Positions 21,722 through 29,454 of a stretch of DNA of 64,000 nt are shown here, piece after piece. Both the position numbers and the translations under genes were made by a program. The notes under the pieces are model-generated. The model was not told the DNA's origin. It saw nothing but the letters and a program-made list of their open reading frames with translations, and did no database searches. The DNA is taken from assembly GCF_003236295.1 (NCBI RefSeq), contig NZ_POTW01000016.1, forward strand, positions 30,789 to 94,788, in the 5' to 3' direction. This DNA is from Jiangella anatolica (GTDB taxonomy: Bacteria; Actinomycetota; Actinomycetes; Jiangellales; Jiangellaceae). Numbering within the stretch: position 1 is the first letter of the stretch; every line of letters starts with the position of its first letter.

Positions 21722-22450
21722 GTGCTGACCCGGCTGGCGCAACAACTCGCGGCCACACTGGAGGCACAGATCCTCGACGGCCGCTGGAAGGTCGGCGACC
21801 GGCTGCCGCCGGAACGGGAGCTGGCCGGTCAGCACGAGGTCAGCCGGACGGTGGTCCGCGAAGCCCTGGAAGACCTGGAACGATCCGGGCTCATCCTGCG
21901 CCACCAAGGCCGCGGCACCTTCGTCGCCCCACGCCGCCTGGAGCAGTCGCTGCTCGGCCACTTCTCCATCGTCGAATCACTACGCGCCTCCGGACAGGCG
22001 GTGTCCACCCGGCTGCTGGACGAACGCGTCGTCCCCGCCACCCGGACGATGGCCCGCGAGCTCGACGTCGACCCCGGCGCCCACGTCCTGCACATCGAAC
22101 GGCTGCGGCTGGCCGACCGCGTCCCCTTCATGGTCGAACGCACCTGGCTCCCCCTGAGCCGGCTGCCCGGCCTGGACACCCTCGACCTCACCCAACGCAG
22201 CCTCTACGAGGCACTGCGTACCGAGTACGGCGTCGTCCTGGAGCGCGCGGTCGAGTCGTTCGAGCCGGTGCTGCTCACCGCGTACGAGGCCGACGCGCTG
22301 GACCGGCCGGCCGGGTCACCGGCGCTGCTGCTGCTGCGCACCACGTTCGACGCCCGCGACGTCCCCGCCGAAGCAGCCCGCGCCGTACTCCGCGCCGACA
22401 TCGTCCGGCCCCTGGTCGAACGCAAGGTCCACGAGCCGGTCCGGTTCTGA
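21722..22450 (+). CDS. GntR-family regulator, HutC subfamily (UTRA ligand domain)
   Basis: A 242-residue ligand-responsive repressor. Residues 1-75 form the winged helix: LEAQILDGRWKVGDRLPPERELAGQHEVSRTVVREALEDLERSGLILRHQGRGTFVA, with the invariant RLPxERELA and GxGTFV motifs. The UTRA domain follows (about 90-235; TRLLDERVVPATRTMARELDVDPGAHVLHIERLRLADRVPFMVERTWLP), a fold that binds sugars, amino acids or their phosphates. It is first gene of a five-gene operon and divergent from the importer operon, so it most likely represses both until an island-specific metabolite binds. A GTG start with GAAGGG upstream is used. Repeated TTGGT sites in the 203-bp divergent region are the presumed targets. 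Confidence 0.94.
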   Translation: MLTRLAQQLAATLEAQILDGRWKVGDRLPPERELAGQHEVSRTVVREALEDLERSGLILRHQGRGTFVAPRRLEQSLLGHFSIVESLRASGQAVSTRLLDERVVPATRTMARELDVDPGAHVLHIERLRLADRVPFMVERTWLPLSRLPGLDTLDLTQRSLYEALRTEYGVVLERAVESFEPVLLTAYEADALDRPAGSPALLLLRTTFDARDVPAEAARAVLRADIVRPLVERKVHEPVRF

Positions 22451-22467
22451 GGCATGGAGAGTTCGAG

Positions 22468-23430
22468 TTGATCGTCACCGTCCTGGGCGAGATCGCGCCC
22501 GCCGAGCTGGGCCCGGCCGACTGTCACGAGCACCTGCTGATCCGCGGCGGGCTGCCCATCGTGCTGGAGCCGGACTTCGCGCTGGACTCCGTCGACGCCG
22601 CGGTCGCCGAGGTGGGCGAGTTCGTCGCCGCCGGCGGGCGCGCGCTGGTCGACTGCATGCCGCTGGGGGTCGGCCGCGACGCGCGTGGGCTGGTCGAGGT
22701 CGCGGAGCGGTCCGGCGCGCACGTCATCGCGACGACCGGTTTCCACAAGGACCGCTACTACGCCGCCGACCACTGGGTGCACACGTACTCCGTCGAGGCG
22801 ATCGTCGAGCTGCTGGTCGCGGAGTTCACCGAGGGCCTGGAGGTGTCCGGGTACGGCGGGCCACTCGTGTCGCGGCTGACCGCGCGGGCCGGCGCGATCA
22901 AGGTCGCGACCAGCGGGCCGATCCCGACGGCGACCGAGTTGCGGCTCGTCGAGGCGGCCGGGCACGCGCAGGTGCGCACCGGGCTGCCGGTGCTCACGCA
23001 CACCGACGACGCCGGCTCGGCCGACGTCCAGCTGTCCGTCCTGACCGCGTGCGGTGTGGCGCCGTCGTCGATCGTGTTCGGGCACATGGACCGGCACGCG
23101 TCGGTCGCGGCCCTGGCGGCGATCTGCTCGACCGGCGCGTCGGTCTGCCTGGACTGGATGGGCCGGCACGACCGCCGTCCGGACTCCTACATCGCCGACC
23201 TCGTCGCCGCGCTCGCCTCGGCGGGGTATCTGGAGCACGTCGTGCTCGGCCAGGATCTCGCCCGCCGCGCCTACTGGCACGCCTACGGCGGCGGACCGGG
23301 GCTGGCGAATCTGATGGAATCCTTCCCGGCGTTGCTGCACAAGGCCGGGCTGAGCGACGACCAGATCGATCAGGTGCTGGTCGGCAACCCACGTCGTGTA
23401 CTGAACCGGACGGAGACACCACTCGCATGA
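22468..23430 (+). CDS. Phosphotriesterase-family metal hydrolase (probable lactonase)
   Basis: A 320-residue amidohydrolase-superfamily enzyme with a binuclear metal site. Visible ligands are HxH in DCHEHLLIRGG, the bridging Lys in AIKVATSG, His in VLTHTDDAG and IVFGHMDRH, and Asp in VVLGQDLARR. Despite the family name, many relatives hydrolyse lactones; a mycoplasma member is known to open sugar-lactone 5-phosphates. In this setting (kinase, isomerase, dehydrogenase alongside) a sugar-lactone role is more likely than phosphotriester cleavage, but that is inference. The TTG at 22468 is chosen as start because GGAGAG precedes it and the protein then begins at the usual point (IVTVLGEIAPAELGPADCHEH). 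It follows gntR by 17 bases and overlaps the next gene by four. Confidence 0.87.
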   Translation: MIVTVLGEIAPAELGPADCHEHLLIRGGLPIVLEPDFALDSVDAAVAEVGEFVAAGGRALVDCMPLGVGRDARGLVEVAERSGAHVIATTGFHKDRYYAADHWVHTYSVEAIVELLVAEFTEGLEVSGYGGPLVSRLTARAGAIKVATSGPIPTATELRLVEAAGHAQVRTGLPVLTHTDDAGSADVQLSVLTACGVAPSSIVFGHMDRHASVAALAAICSTGASVCLDWMGRHDRRPDSYIADLVAALASAGYLEHVVLGQDLARRAYWHAYGGGPGLANLMESFPALLHKAGLSDDQIDQVLVGNPRRVLNRTETPLA

Positions 23431-24194
23431 GCCTTCGCTACGCCGCCGTCGCCCGCGAGATCATCGACCGGATCGAGCAGACGCAGGAGGAGCCGATCCG
23501 CGCGGCCGCGGACCTGTTCGCGTCCTGCATCGCCGACGGCGGGCTGGTGCACCTGTTCGGCGCCGGGCACTCCCGGATGGGCGTGGAGGAGATCTTCCCG
23601 CGCATCGGGTCGATCGTCGGCTACCACCCGATCGTGGAGATGTCGCTGTCGTACTACACGAACGTCGTCGGCACGATGGGGCTGGCGCAGTCGCTGTTCC
23701 TGGAGCGGGTGGACGGCTTCGGCGAGGTGCTGCTGGACAACTACGTGTTCGACCCGGCCCGCGACGCCGCACTCGTCATCTCGTCGACCGGGATCAACAA
23801 CGTGCCGGTGGAGGTGGCGCTGGGGCTGCGTTCCCGCGGGCTGAAGGTCGTCGCGATCACCAGCGTCGGGCACTCGTCGTCGGTGCCGTCGCGGCACCCG
23901 TCCGGGCAGCACCTGTACGAGGTGGCCGACATCGTCATCGACAACTGCACACCGCCCGGCGACGCGTCGATCCAGGTGGAGGGCGCGGACTTCCCGGTGT
24001 CGCCCACGTCGACGCTGGCCACGACCACGATCGTGCACAACCTCAACTACCTGGTGGCCGAGGGCATCGTGGCGCGCGGGCAGAAGCCGCTGGTACTGGG
24101 CAGCCCGCACTTCACCGACCAGGAGGCGGCCCGGGCGAACCTGCGCGAGTACTACGCCGAGTTCCGCCGCCGCACCGCCCGGCCAGGGGTCTGA
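23427..24194 (+). CDS. SIS-domain sugar isomerase-like protein
   Basis: A 255-residue protein with one sugar-isomerase (SIS) domain, which binds phosphosugars. The phosphate-binding loop reads VHLFGAGHSRMGVEEIF near 40-56, and the second half ALVISSTGINNVPVEVALGLRSRGLKVVAITSVGHSS near 115-150. It belongs to the branch annotated as sugar isomerase domain-containing protein, in which aldose-ketose isomerisation of a phosphosugar is suspected but rarely shown. Its ATG overlaps the stop of the lactonase gene (ATGA), so translation is coupled; the kinase gene follows six bases later. The neighbours suggest that it works on the phosphorylated product of the FGGY kinase or on an amino or keto sugar phosphate. 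Confidence 0.86.
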   Translation: MSLRYAAVAREIIDRIEQTQEEPIRAAADLFASCIADGGLVHLFGAGHSRMGVEEIFPRIGSIVGYHPIVEMSLSYYTNVVGTMGLAQSLFLERVDGFGEVLLDNYVFDPARDAALVISSTGINNVPVEVALGLRSRGLKVVAITSVGHSSSVPSRHPSGQHLYEVADIVIDNCTPPGDASIQVEGADFPVSPTSTLATTTIVHNLNYLVAEGIVARGQKPLVLGSPHFTDQEAARANLREYYAEFRRRTARPGV

Positions 24195-24200
24195 CCCGGC

Positions 24201-25625
24201 ATGCGGACCGGCCCGGTCGTCGGCGTCGACCTCGGCACCAGCTCGGCGAAGGTGGTGGTCTTCGCCGCGTCCGACGGCGTGCTGGGCGAGGGCTCGGCCG
24301 AGCATCCGACCCGGGTGCCGCGGGCCGGCTGGGCCGAGCAGGACCCGGCGTCGTGGTGGGAGTCCGTGGGTGGCGCCGTGCGGGCGGCGCTGACCTCCGC
24401 CGGGGTGGCGGGCAGAGACGTGACGGCGCTCGCGGTCAGCGGGCAGGGCGCGGCGCTCGTCGCGCTGGACGAGGCCGGTGCGGCGGTGCATCCGGCGCTG
24501 ATCCACCAGGACCAGCGCTCGCCTGCGCTCTCGTCGGCGTGGCGGCGCGACGCGGCGCACGGGCCGTGGAACGTGGCGGCGAAGCTGTCGTGGCTGCGGT
24601 CGGAGTCGCCCGCGGCGTTCGCACGGGCGGCCGTGTTCACGTCGGCGTCGGGCTACCTGCTGCGCCGGCTGACCGGGACGGCGTGGCAGTCGCACTCCGA
24701 CGCCGGCATCTCCGACCTGTATGACGCGTCATCGCGGGGGTGGTCGGCGGCTGGGCTGGCGGCGGTCGGGGTGGGTGTGGAGCGGCTGCCGCGGCTGGCC
24801 GTGTCGACGGCTGTCGTCGGGTCGTTGCGGCCGGAACCGGCGGCGGAGCTGGGGCTGACGCCGTCGTGCTGGGTGCTGGCCGGCGGCGAGGACACGTCGA
24901 GCGCGGCGCTGGCGGCCGGGGTGACCGGGCCGACAGAGGGCTTCGTCAGCCTCGGGTCGGCCGCGGTACTGGGGGTGGCGGTCGCGGCCGCGGCGGACGG
25001 TCCGGCGCCGGTCCTGCGGTTCCCGCACGTGCTGGCCGGGCTGGACCTGCTGTCCGGGTCGACGGCGACGTTCGGTGCGGCGCTGCGCTGGCTGTCCGGG
25101 CTGCTGGGGCAGCCGGTGGAGGAGCTGCTCACGCTGGCCGGCGGCGCGCCGGCCGGTGCCGACGGCGTCGACTTCCTGCCCTACCTGGCCGGCGAGCTGC
25201 ACCCCGTCGCCGATCCGTCGGCGCGTGGCGTGTTCGCCGGGCTGTCGCTGGCGTCCGGGCCGGGCGCGCTGGCCCGTGCCGTCGTCGAGGGGACGGCCGC
25301 GGCGATCGCGCACAACCTGGCCGCCTGCCGGTCGGCCGGCGCGGCACCGGACGCGCTGGTCGCCGTCGGCGGGCCGGCCCGGTCGGCGCTGTGGTGCCAG
25401 GCGATCGCCGACGCGTGCGGGCTGCCGGTGCGGGTCGCGTCCGGCGCCGGCGCGGCGGCCGGCGATGCGATGCTGGCGGCGAGTGAGGACGACGACGAGG
25501 CCCGCGCGCTCGTCGCGGCGCACCTGCGGACAGGACGGCGGTATGACCCCGACCCGATCGAGCACGAGCGAGCCGGCGAGCGGCTCGAACGACTCCAGCG
25601 GCTCTACGCGGCCACCCGTGGCTGA
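24201..25625 (+). CDS. FGGY-family carbohydrate kinase (xylulokinase-like)
   Basis: A 474-residue ATP-dependent sugar or polyol kinase. The N-terminal actin-like ATPase domain begins VVGVDLGTSSAKVVVF and contains GWAEQDPASWWESVGGAV (about 45-60) and HPALIHQDQR, where the Asp is part of the substrate site. The C-terminal FGGY domain carries GEDTSSAALAAGV, LPYLAGELHP and VVEGTAAAIAHNL, then VGGPARSALWCQAIADACGLPV. Relatives phosphorylate xylulose, ribulose, glycerol, erythritol or sugar acids; the sequence does not single one out. The gene lies six bases after the SIS gene, and its last eight bases overlap the SDR gene. It probably provides the phosphosugar for the SIS protein. Confidence 0.9.
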   Translation: MRTGPVVGVDLGTSSAKVVVFAASDGVLGEGSAEHPTRVPRAGWAEQDPASWWESVGGAVRAALTSAGVAGRDVTALAVSGQGAALVALDEAGAAVHPALIHQDQRSPALSSAWRRDAAHGPWNVAAKLSWLRSESPAAFARAAVFTSASGYLLRRLTGTAWQSHSDAGISDLYDASSRGWSAAGLAAVGVGVERLPRLAVSTAVVGSLRPEPAAELGLTPSCWVLAGGEDTSSAALAAGVTGPTEGFVSLGSAAVLGVAVAAAADGPAPVLRFPHVLAGLDLLSGSTATFGAALRWLSGLLGQPVEELLTLAGGAPAGADGVDFLPYLAGELHPVADPSARGVFAGLSLASGPGALARAVVEGTAAAIAHNLAACRSAGAAPDALVAVGGPARSALWCQAIADACGLPVRVASGAGAAAGDAMLAASEDDDEARALVAAHLRTGRRYDPDPIEHERAGERLERLQRLYAATRG

Positions 25626-26364
25626 GGGCGGCGTTGCTGGCGCGGCTGGCCGCCACGCACTCGTCACCGGCGGCGCGTCCGGGATCGGCGCGGCGGCGTG
25701 CACGGCGCTGCTGGCCGACGGCTGGACGGTCACCAGTCTCGACCTGCGCCCGTCGCCGCTGGCCGGCGTCGCGTCGGTCGTCGGGGACGTGACGGACGAG
25801 GCCGGGCTGCGTGCCGCCGTCGCCTCGACCGGTCCCCTGCACGCGCTGGTCTGCTCGGCCGGCGTGTCCGGCAGCTCCGTCGGCGACGGCCCGGTGTGGT
25901 CCGCCGACGCGGCCGCCTTCGACGCCGTCCTGGCCGTGAACCTGCGTGGCGCGTTCCTGGCCGCCGGCGCCGCGTGGCCGGCGCTGGTGGCGCAGCCGGG
26001 TGCGGCGATCGTGACGGTGTCGAGCGTGCTGGGCTTGACCGGCGGCGGCGGGCCGTTCCGGTCGCACGCCTACATCGCGGCAAAGGGTGGGCTGGTGTCG
26101 CTGACGAAGGCGCTGGCCGCGGCCGGTGCGGAGCACGGGCTGCGCGCCAACTGCGTCGCGCCCGGGCTGGTGCGCACGCCGCTGGCCGGCCGGGTCAGCT
26201 CCGATCCGGCCCTGTCGGAGTGGGTGGCCGCGAAGCAGCCCCTGCTCGGCGACCTCCTCGACCCCGCCGACGTCGGCGGGCTGATCGCCTTCCTCTGCGG
26301 TGACGCCGCCCGCGCCGTCACCGCCCAGACCATCGCCGTCGACGCCGGCTGGCAGCTGGACTGA
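25618..26364 (+). CDS. Short-chain dehydrogenase/reductase (SDR)
   Basis: A 248-residue NAD(P)-dependent oxidoreductase of the classical SDR type. The cofactor loop is TGGASGIG at about 17-24; the usual NNAG motif is replaced by CSAG near 80; the catalytic Ser lies in VTVSSVLG and the YxxxK pair in AYIAAKGG near 150. The C-terminal PGLVRTPLAG and GDAARAVTAQTIAVDAGWQL segments are standard. Asp at the end of strand 2 (TSLDLRPSP) points to NAD rather than NADP. The GTG at 25618 overlaps the kinase stop by eight bases, making this the last gene of the gntR operon. It probably interconverts a sugar alcohol and keto sugar in the pathway. Confidence 0.9.
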   Translation: MAEGGVAGAAGRHALVTGGASGIGAAACTALLADGWTVTSLDLRPSPLAGVASVVGDVTDEAGLRAAVASTGPLHALVCSAGVSGSSVGDGPVWSADAAAFDAVLAVNLRGAFLAAGAAWPALVAQPGAAIVTVSSVLGLTGGGGPFRSHAYIAAKGGLVSLTKALAAAGAEHGLRANCVAPGLVRTPLAGRVSSDPALSEWVAAKQPLLGDLLDPADVGGLIAFLCGDAARAVTAQTIAVDAGWQLD

Positions 26365-26365
26365 C

Positions 26366-26755
26366 TCACACCACCTCGACGCGCGCGCTGTGGCCGGCGG
26401 AGCGGCCGAGCCGGGCGTCGCGGGTGACCAGGGGGCAGTCCAGCGCCTCCGCCAGCGCGACATACGCGGCGTCGTAGGCCGAGAGGTTGTGGCCGAGCTG
26501 CAGGGTCCGTCGGCGCAGCGCGTCGGATGCCTCCCACCGCTGGATCGGCAGATCCTCGAAGTCCGTCAGCGCGTCGCTGGCCCGTGCCGCGCCGAGATGG
26601 CCGCCGAGCACCAGGCCGCGCAGCGCCGACACGACCTCGTAGTCGAGCAGGTGCGGGGCGTGCAACTCCTCGATGGCAAGGCGGTCCCGGAGTGGCTGGG
26701 CTCCGGCCTTGACCGTCAGCGCGTCCACCACGGCCGCGCAGTCGACGACGATCAC
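26366..26755 (-). CDS. vapC: VapC-type PIN-domain toxin
   Basis: A 129-residue ribonuclease of a type II toxin-antitoxin system. The PIN domain carries the acidic catalytic set: Asp5 in MIVVDCAAVVDAL, Glu near 40 in LDYEVVSALRG, Asp near 94 in LSAYDAAYVALAEAL and the final Asp in PLVTRDARLG. All four are present, so the nuclease should be active. The start overlaps the antitoxin stop by four bases. VapC enzymes cleave tRNA or rRNA when the labile antitoxin is lost. The gene ends a single base from the convergent SDR gene, so the module sits directly at the edge of the sugar island. Confidence 0.93.
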   Translation of the reverse strand: MIVVDCAAVVDALTVKAGAQPLRDRLAIEELHAPHLLDYEVVSALRGLVLGGHLGAARASDALTDFEDLPIQRWEASDALRRRTLQLGHNLSAYDAAYVALAEALDCPLVTRDARLGRSAGHSARVEVV

Positions 26756-27000
26756 CGCGTGGGGTACTCGCGCTCGCGCTCGGCGCGCGCCTCCGCCAAG
26801 ACGTCGACCGCCGACGCCGTCGACGACTCGGCCCGGGCAGCCGCCCGCTCGAAGACCTCCGCCGCCGTCGGACGCGAGACCTCACGCTCGATGAGGTCCA
26901 GGAGGTAGGAGTTCAGCGACTTGCCGGCCTGCGCCGCGCGCGTCTTCAGCGTGCGGCGGGCCTGCTCCGGGACGTTCCGGATCTGCAGCAACGCGCTCAT
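26752..27000 (-). CDS. vapB: VapB/FitA-type antitoxin
   Basis: An 82-residue antitoxin with an N-terminal ribbon-helix-helix DNA-binding domain (ALLQIRNVPEQARRTLKTRAAQAGKSLNSYLLDLIEREVSR) and an acidic, disordered C-terminus (AEARAEREREYPTR) that would wrap the toxin. It lies upstream of vapC with a four-base overlap, the usual order. An AT-rich promoter stretch and a perfect ATGCA-AAC-TGCAT palindrome lie 25-37 bases upstream, as expected for autoregulation by the antitoxin-toxin complex. The ATG at 27000 is the first in frame after that palindrome; the frame is open further upstream only by chance, through the neighbouring broken toxin gene. Confidence 0.92.
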   Translation of the reverse strand: MSALLQIRNVPEQARRTLKTRAAQAGKSLNSYLLDLIEREVSRPTAAEVFERAAARAESSTASAVDVLAEARAEREREYPTR

Positions 27001-27002
27001 GA

Positions 27003-27037
27003 GATTGATTGTACATTTATATAGATGCAAACTGCAT
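27003..27037 (-). promoter_or_regulatory. AT-rich promoter and palindromic operator of vapBC
   Basis: ATGCA (27025-27029), AAC and TGCAT (27033-27037) form a perfect palindrome, next to TATATAAATGTACAAT on the minus strand, which supplies candidate -10 hexamers (TACAAT). This low-GC patch stands out in the region. The RHH antitoxin is the likely ligand. Confidence 0.6.
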
Positions 27038-27046
27038 GCAGCCCAC

Positions 27047-27333
27047 CTACCGGCGCCATGCCTCGGGGTGCCGGGCGGTGTGGATGACGCGCAGCACCTC
27101 GAGCGACTCGCCGAGCTCATAGAACACCGCGTAGGGGAACCGACGCAGGACCGCCCGGCGGACGCCCGCGTAGCCAGCCACGGCCGGAGCACTGCGGGGA
27201 ACGTCTGCACGCGCTGGCGTAGACGATCGACGTCGTCGATCAGGTCGTCGCCGAGACCCGGCTTCGCGTCGTCGTAGTACTCGAGTGCCGACCGCAGGTC
27301 GGCGACGGCGGCCGGCCGGAAGGCGATCTTCAT
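27047..27333 (-). pseudogene. ParE/RelE-type toxin gene broken by a frameshift
   Basis: The first half reads as a ParE-like toxin, MKIAFRPAAVADLRSALEYYDD followed by DLIDDVDRLRQRVQTFPAV. The conserved second half, GVRRAVLRRFPYAVFYELGESLEVLRVIHTARHPEAWRR, is found only in a different frame of the same strand. The shift lies around 27175-27200, near the sequence encoding FPAVLRP. Joined, the two parts give about 95 residues, the normal ParE length. As it stands the toxin is not made, unless the base call is wrong or the ribosome shifts. The gene overlaps the stop of the small gene upstream (ATGA), the order expected of an antitoxin-toxin pair. Confidence 0.8.
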
Positions 27334-27476
27334 CGGCGCGACCGCAGCTCCTCCTGCACGTCGTCCCAGGATCGACTCGAGCCGGGGTCACGTCGAAGGT
27401 CGTCGAGCGCCTCGTCGATCATGCGGCGCTCCTCGTCGGTCGGAGTGTAGACCGGCTCATCACCGCTCCTTGGCAT
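27330..27476 (-). CDS. Small antitoxin-like protein of the ParE module
   Basis: A 48-residue protein, mostly charged and helical (starts MPRSGDEPVYTPTDEERR, ends WDDVQEELRSRR). The C-terminal W-D-D-V-x-x-E-L-R-S-R-R pattern resembles the putative addiction-module component family found before ParE/RelE toxins. It is followed by the broken ParE gene with an ATGA overlap, which supports the antitoxin assignment. No DNA-binding fold is visible in so short a protein. Since the toxin frame is disrupted, the gene may now be under no selection. Confidence 0.65.
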   Translation of the reverse strand: MPRSGDEPVYTPTDEERRMIDEALDDLRRDPGSSRSWDDVQEELRSRR

Positions 27477-27486
27477 GATCAGTACC

Positions 27487-28350
27487 TCACTTCGACTGCG
27501 GCAGCTTGACCGAGCCGCGGCGCGGGGCGGCCGCGGAGGGCGGGGGCACGACCGGGCCGATGTCGCCGTCAGGTGCCTCGTCGAGGTCGACGATGACGGG
27601 GGCGTGGTCGCTGGGGCCGGTGCCCTTGCGCGCGTGGCGGTCGACCCAGGCGGCGGCGACGCGCTCGGCGACCGGGGCGCCGGCCAGCACGAGGTCGATG
27701 CGCATGCCGAGGTCCTTGTGGAACATGCCGGCCCGGTAGTCCCAGTAGGTGAACACCCGCTCCGTGGGCCACCGGTCCCGCACGACGTCGTGCAAGCCGG
27801 CCGACTGGAGGTCGGCGAGGGCGGCCCGCTCGGGCGCGGTGACGTGCGTCTGCCCGACGTAGGCCACGGGGTCGAAGACGTCGGCGTCGGCAGGGGCGAT
27901 GTTCATGTCGCCGCAGACCATGACGGTGTCCGGGCCGGCCTCGACCTGGGCGCGCAGCGCCGCCAGCCACTCCAGCTTGTACGCGTAGTGATCGGAGTCA
28001 GGCACCCGGCCGTTCGGCACGTAGACCGAGTGCACCCGCACTCCCCCGCAGGTCGCCGACACGGCGCGGGCCTCCTGGTGCGGGAAGCCCGGCCCGCCCG
28101 GCAGCCCCGTCACGACGTCGTCCAGACCCACCTTCGAGAACAGCGCGACGCCGTTCCAGCGCGCCTCGCCGTGGTAGGCGGCCTGGTAGCCGCGCTGCTC
28201 GAGCTCGGCGTCGAGCAGCTCCCCGATCTGGTCGTCGGCGAGCTTGGTCTCCTGCAGGCAGACGACGTCGGGCCGGCGCTGGTCCAGCCAGGGCAGCAGC
28301 CGCGGCAGCCGCTGCTTGACGGAGTTGACGTTCCAGGTGGCGACTCTCAC
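27487..28350 (-). CDS. xthA: Exodeoxyribonuclease III / AP endonuclease
   Basis: A 287-residue DNA-repair nuclease that cleaves at abasic sites and degrades 3' ends. The endonuclease/exonuclease/phosphatase fold is complete: RVATWNVNSVKQRLPRLLPWL (first strand, Asn7), VVCLQETKLADDQ with the metal-binding Glu near 35, MVCGDMNIAPADADVFDP with Asp and Asn near 150, and the final SDHAPVIVDLD with the catalytic Asp-His near 253. The 30-residue C-terminal tail is Pro/Ala-rich and not part of the fold. The ATG has AGAC-rich sequence upstream without a strong ribosome site. The gene lies 10 bases after the small antitoxin gene, on the same strand, and appears to be an ordinary chromosomal gene. Confidence 0.95.
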   Translation of the reverse strand: MRVATWNVNSVKQRLPRLLPWLDQRRPDVVCLQETKLADDQIGELLDAELEQRGYQAAYHGEARWNGVALFSKVGLDDVVTGLPGGPGFPHQEARAVSATCGGVRVHSVYVPNGRVPDSDHYAYKLEWLAALRAQVEAGPDTVMVCGDMNIAPADADVFDPVAYVGQTHVTAPERAALADLQSAGLHDVVRDRWPTERVFTYWDYRAGMFHKDLGMRIDLVLAGAPVAERVAAAWVDRHARKGTGPSDHAPVIVDLDEAPDGDIGPVVPPPSAAAPRRGSVKLPQSK

Positions 28351-28380
28351 CGGACCAACCGTAGTCGTCTCCGCCGACAG

Positions 28381-28641
28381 CTAAGGCAGGGCCGCCGCGA
28401 GCCGTGCGGCGAACGCGCGGACGTCGTCGGCGCGCGCCGGGTCACAGTCGAACGCGGAACTGGAGTGGATCGCGGTGATGACGACGCGGGTCGAGCGCTT
28501 GCGCTCGATCACCTCGATCTTGGGGCGTTGCAGGACGAGGTGGAACCGCCGCCCGTCGACGCGCCCGAAGATCTCCAGGACGTGACCGTCGTTGCACAGC
28601 ACGGTGCTGTCGTCGGCCCAGACCTCGTCGCACGTCGTCAT
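28381..28641 (-). CDS. Small conserved hypothetical protein
   Basis: An 86-residue protein I do not recognise. It is predicted to be beta-rich: VLCNDGHVLEIFGRVDGRRFHLVLQRPKIEVIERKRSTRVVITA has alternating strands like a small pleckstrin-homology-like sheet, and DPARADDVRAFAARLAAAL forms a C-terminal helix. This layout (sheet plus closing helix) recalls bacterial PH-like domains, but the similarity is only in shape. There is no signal peptide or membrane segment. It lies 30 bases upstream of the exonuclease gene on the same strand and 21 bases after the LysE gene, so the three may be co-transcribed. Confidence 0.65.
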   Translation of the reverse strand: MTTCDEVWADDSTVLCNDGHVLEIFGRVDGRRFHLVLQRPKIEVIERKRSTRVVITAIHSSSAFDCDPARADDVRAFAARLAAALP

Positions 28642-28662
28642 GGCGCGAGTGTAGAGGCAGCG

Positions 28663-29295
28663 TCAGCGGTGCTGCAGCGCCAGCCGCAGGCCGAACCCGA
28701 CCAGCACCACACCGGTGACGCGGTCGGCGATCCGGGCGAACCGGGACCGCCCCAGCGAACGCGCCATGAATCCGGCGCCGCCGATGACGACGGCGAACCA
28801 GAGCATTCCGATGACGTTGTGCACGACCGCGAGCAGAATTCCCATCAGCAGCGGCGAGGTGCCGTCGGGAATGAACTGCGGAATGGTCGCGACGTAGAAC
28901 ACGCCGATCTTCGGATTCAGGATGTTCGTCCCGAGTCCGGTCAGCCACGACACCCACAACGAGCCCGGCGCCGGCGCCACCTCCGGCAACTCGGCACCGG
29001 TCCGGCGGAAACTCGACCACAGCAACGAGGCGCCGAGCCCGACGAGATAGACGGCGCCGGCCAGGGTCAGCACGCGGTACGCCGCCTCCGACGCGACCAG
29101 CAGCGCCGACGCCCCGACCGCGGCGGCGACGCCCCAGGCCAGGCAGCCGGCGCCGATGCCGAGGGCGGCCGCGACGGCGTGCGCGCGGCCCCGGCTGATC
29201 GCCGCGCGCAGCACCAGCGCGGTGTCGAGCCCGGGAATGACGGTGAGGAGGGCGGCCACGAGGGAGAACGACGCCACAGCCTGTCCGATGGTCAC
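28663..29295 (-). CDS. LysE-family amino-acid/small-molecule exporter
   Basis: A 210-residue membrane protein with five or six transmembrane helices and the LysE/RhtB layout. The conserved first-loop motif appears as VIPGLDTALVLRAAISRGRAHAVAAALGIGAG at about 18-50, and the second conserved site as GLGTNILNPKIGVFYVATIPQFI near 120-142, where the NPK segment is diagnostic. Members export Lys, Arg, Thr, homoserine or cysteine-pathway metabolites. The GTG start at 29295 has no strong ribosome site. Nothing near it indicates the substrate, and there is no LysG-type regulator next to it. Confidence 0.92.
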   Translation of the reverse strand: MTIGQAVASFSLVAALLTVIPGLDTALVLRAAISRGRAHAVAAALGIGAGCLAWGVAAAVGASALLVASEAAYRVLTLAGAVYLVGLGASLLWSSFRRTGAELPEVAPAPGSLWVSWLTGLGTNILNPKIGVFYVATIPQFIPDGTSPLLMGILLAVVHNVIGMLWFAVVIGGAGFMARSLGRSRFARIADRVTGVVLVGFGLRLALQHR

Positions 29296-29454
29296 GGATC
29301 ACCCTAACCCGGGACGAACTCGGGCGGAATCGGCGTCATGACCTCGCGTGATTTTACTGTCATCCGTAACAGCGAACAAGACTGTTCATGATCGACGGTT
29401 TCGGTTACGTTCCAAATCGGAGTTGCTCTCCGAGCGGAAGAAACGAGGCCGCCC

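Noticed and set aside
26752..27333. One continuous frame that reads the ParE start straight into the vapB antitoxin
   Set aside because: The middle part passes through the promoter and operator of vapBC and the conserved ParE C-terminus lies in another frame, so the fusion is a chance open frame.
29369..29389. LexA-like GAAC...GTTC symmetry upstream of the Cys-rich gene
   Set aside because: The spacing between GAAC and GTTC is 6 bases, whereas the actinobacterial SOS box needs 4, and the flanking bases do not fit.
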